Source: Paraflavitalea devenefica
GTDB taxonomy: Bacteria > Bacteroidota > Bacteroidia > Chitinophagales > Chitinophagaceae
DNA: 64,000 nucleotides
Assembly: GCF_011759375.1 (NCBI RefSeq)
Contig: NZ_JAARML010000001.1
Coordinates: 1,240,001 to 1,304,000, forward strand
Direction: 5' to 3'
The number at the start of each line of letters is the position of its first letter. The stretch's first letter is position 1. The position numbers and the translations under genes are program-made. The notes beneath the pieces were generated by a model. The model ran no database searches. It saw nothing but the letters and a program-made list of their open reading frames with translations, and was not told where the DNA came from. This document shows positions 62,474 to 64,000 of the stretch, in pieces.

Positions 62474-63625
62474 CTAGGAAGAGACGGGCATCAATCCGGG
62501 CTCTGTTACCTGCTGGCCATCGGCCCGGGGTTCTATGAGCGGTATAGTAACGGTGAAATGCCAGTGATCTTTTTCAATGCTTACGCCCGGCAGGTTAAGC
62601 ATCTTGTAGCGCGCATTGATGTTTTGCAGTCCGAAGCCGGTGGATTCTACCAGGCCCTCCCTTTTGAAAATAGTATTGCGTACAATGAGTGTGTTTCCGG
62701 TAGCAGCTATTATTTCAATATTTAACGGATGTTCTTTTTGAAGCCGGTTGTGCTTTACCGCATTCTCCACCAGCAACTGGAGGGTAAGCGGAGGTAGCAG
62801 CCATTCTTCATATTTTTTATCTACCTGAATTTTCAGGTCGATACCGTTGCCATAACGGGTTTGCAACAGGTGATAATAAGATTGTATGAACTGAAGCTCC
62901 TGCCCGAGGATGGTCAGTTCGGTCTGGTTGTTCCTGAGCAGGTAACGGAATACCTTGGTAAGCTCATCGAGAAAAGCTTCTGCCCGCACGGGGTTTTCGC
63001 CAATGAGCGAGGAAAGTGAATTGAGGTTATTGAAGAGGAAGTGTGGATTGACAATACCTTTTAATTGGTTCAGCTCAGCCCTGAGCTTGTCTTTTTCCAG
63101 TTGTTCATTTTCTTTTTCTGTGTACCGTAGTTTGGCGTAATGGTAAAGCGTTTCAAAACCTACCAGCAGAAAAAAGAAGGCAAAGAAAGCATTGAAGAAA
63201 GCGTAGCCCCATAAACCAACTGCAATCTGATTATTGTTGATCGTTACCCCCGATTTTATATGTACAGTAACATCTACTTGGTCCGACAGGAAATTAACCT
63301 GGATGAAAGTACTGAGCGCCAGGACCACGGTGGAGTATGCCAGGCCGGCAACAATGACTGCCCAGATGCGGAAAGGAGGCTTAAGCCAGGTTTGTGCGCG
63401 ACTGCGATAGATGATAAAACGGTTACCTTCTGTAATCAACAGGATGCAGGCCAGAGATATAAGGGTGCGCAGGATCTTTGCCGTATCGGCACGCAGATAT
63501 ATCTTATTGGCATAAATGACCAATAAGAAAGGAAGCACAACAATGAGAATGCGGAACCATTTATCACGGACCTTTATCAATACACCATGGATTTTATTGC
63601 CGGAAGGCGGGGTTAACCCATGCAA
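62474..63625 (-). CDS. Orphan LytS-type sensor histidine kinase
   Basis: 383 residues in the longest frame. No ATG fits; the start is a TTG at 63625 or a later TTG about 15 codons in. Four membrane helices (about 22-40, 47-63, 82-105 and 130-152) lead to the motif VNPHFLFN, then a His_kinase and ATPase domain (LVENAVKHN, TGFGLQNI). Such kinases pair with LytTR regulators, yet none follows: the next gene on this strand is a type IX exported protein. It should signal to a distant regulator, or act with the LytTR protein at 28585. Confidence 0.9.
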   Translation of the reverse strand: MHGLTPPSGNKIHGVLIKVRDKWFRILIVVLPFLLVIYANKIYLRADTAKILRTLISLACILLITEGNRFIIYRSRAQTWLKPPFRIWAVIVAGLAYSTVVLALSTFIQVNFLSDQVDVTVHIKSGVTINNNQIAVGLWGYAFFNAFFAFFFLLVGFETLYHYAKLRYTEKENEQLEKDKLRAELNQLKGIVNPHFLFNNLNSLSSLIGENPVRAEAFLDELTKVFRYLLRNNQTELTILGQELQFIQSYYHLLQTRYGNGIDLKIQVDKKYEEWLLPPLTLQLLVENAVKHNRLQKEHPLNIEIIAATGNTLIVRNTIFKREGLVESTGFGLQNINARYKMLNLPGVSIEKDHWHFTVTIPLIEPRADGQQVTEPGLMPVSS

Positions 63626-63871
63626 AGAAAAATTACCCGGGCCGCAGCACCGAAAATTTGTGTATGAATTGAGATTTTAGGCGAATGAACTGTTGGGACG
63701 TGGATTCCGGGTTTGGGGTTCAGCGTTGGGGGGTTGCTACCGCGGGCTGTTGGTCGGCTAAGTCTAACTGATTGAAAAACAGGCTGGGAAAATAATTTTT
63801 AAAGACCGGTTTTGCTACTGACATACTGCTGTCACCAGGTGGTTGTTGCTTTGTATCATAATAGCAAACCT

Positions 63872-64000
63872 ATGTTTTACACTACCATTAATCAGACCAG
63901 CCTGCTCACTCAATTACAAGATATGGCCGCTTACAACCTGTGGGCCATTACCCGGCTTACCGGCTGGCTTCAGTCCAAACCAGACACATTACTGGAAACG
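63872..64000 (+). CDS. DinB-like protein (5' part)
   Basis: 43 codons to the window edge, from the ATG at 63872. The start MFYTTINQTSLLTQLQDMAAYN and the following LWAITRLTGWL resemble the first helix of DinB/YfiT four-helix metalloproteins, in which a His downstream binds the metal. The rest lies outside the window. A 10-bp inverted repeat TGACA-TACTGC-TGTCA (63819-63834) lies upstream. Thiol transferase or metal-hydrolase activity is the family's usual guess. Confidence 0.6.
   Translation, partial: MFYTTINQTSLLTQLQDMAAYNLWAITRLTGWLQSKPDTLLET

Noticed and set aside
1..64000. tRNA, rRNA, phage or integrative-element genes
   Set aside because: I saw no T-loop/acceptor patterns, integrase, portal, relaxase or transposase, nor a flanking direct repeat marking an island. 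A tRNA scan was not possible, so a missed tRNA cannot be fully excluded.

Overview
The window looks like a chromosomal segment of a Bacteroidota member, most likely family Chitinophagaceae. The support is: SusC/SusD with an ECF sigma factor and a FecR anti-sigma; a DUF4249 plus TonB-receptor pair; two proteins with type IX secretion sorting tails; three LytS/LytTR-type signalling genes; a GAFTDA-type NtrC regulator; and promoters of the Bacteroidota form TTTG-N19-21-TAnnTTTG instead of TTGACA/TATAAT. Shine-Dalgarno sequences are mostly absent. I saw no rRNA, tRNA, CRISPR array, transposase or phage gene. Genes are packed tightly and convergent pairs often share or abut stop codons.

Layout. 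1-3.7 kb: the 3' end of a MacB/FtsX-like permease, then an NtrC-type regulator overlapping its histidine kinase. 3.7-10.3 kb (minus): an AsmA-like protein, then a TonB receptor and DUF4249 lipoprotein pair. 10.4-14.1 kb: an EamA transporter, a PAS histidine kinase, and a thioesterase plus TetR regulator that carry matching operators. 14.4-22.1 kb: an ECF sigma, FecR, SusC, SusD and secreted endonuclease/phosphatase-fold enzyme unit. 22.2-32 kb: an 11-bp repeat array, an SNF2 helicase, several small proteins, a flavin-dependent oxidoreductase, a LytS/LytTR pair and a PcrA/UvrD helicase. 32-42 kb: a Pif1/RecD-like helicase with a C-terminal HTH, a META protein, a Na+/H+ antiporter, an AraC regulator, a hydrolase, an OmpA lipoprotein and an M1 peptidase. 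42.4-50.3 kb: recA, mgsA, uvrB and polA, all on the plus strand. 50.3-64 kb: an MscS channel, a one-domain asparaginase, a DEAD-box helicase, an ABC exporter, a serine hydrolase, a Gre-like protein, a CDGSH protein, a T9SS-exported protein, an orphan LytS kinase and the start of a DinB-like gene.

DNA repair and helicase genes are over-represented (SNF2, PcrA/UvrD, Pif1-like, RecA, UvrB, Pol I, DEAD-box). Several have unusual dyads upstream. The PcrA and Pif1-like genes are divergent and flank two palindromes sharing the core TCACAAATTGTGA. uvrB has a 19-bp dyad ending two bases before its ATG. The DEAD-box gene is preceded by three copies of CACAAACCAT. I found no single complete unknown system. 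The most novel signals are non-coding: the two-orientation 11-bp array at 22206-22346, the twin palindromes at 31853-31951, the structured gap at 38259-38580, and promoters placed 4-6 bases before start codons, which imply leaderless or nearly leaderless mRNAs.
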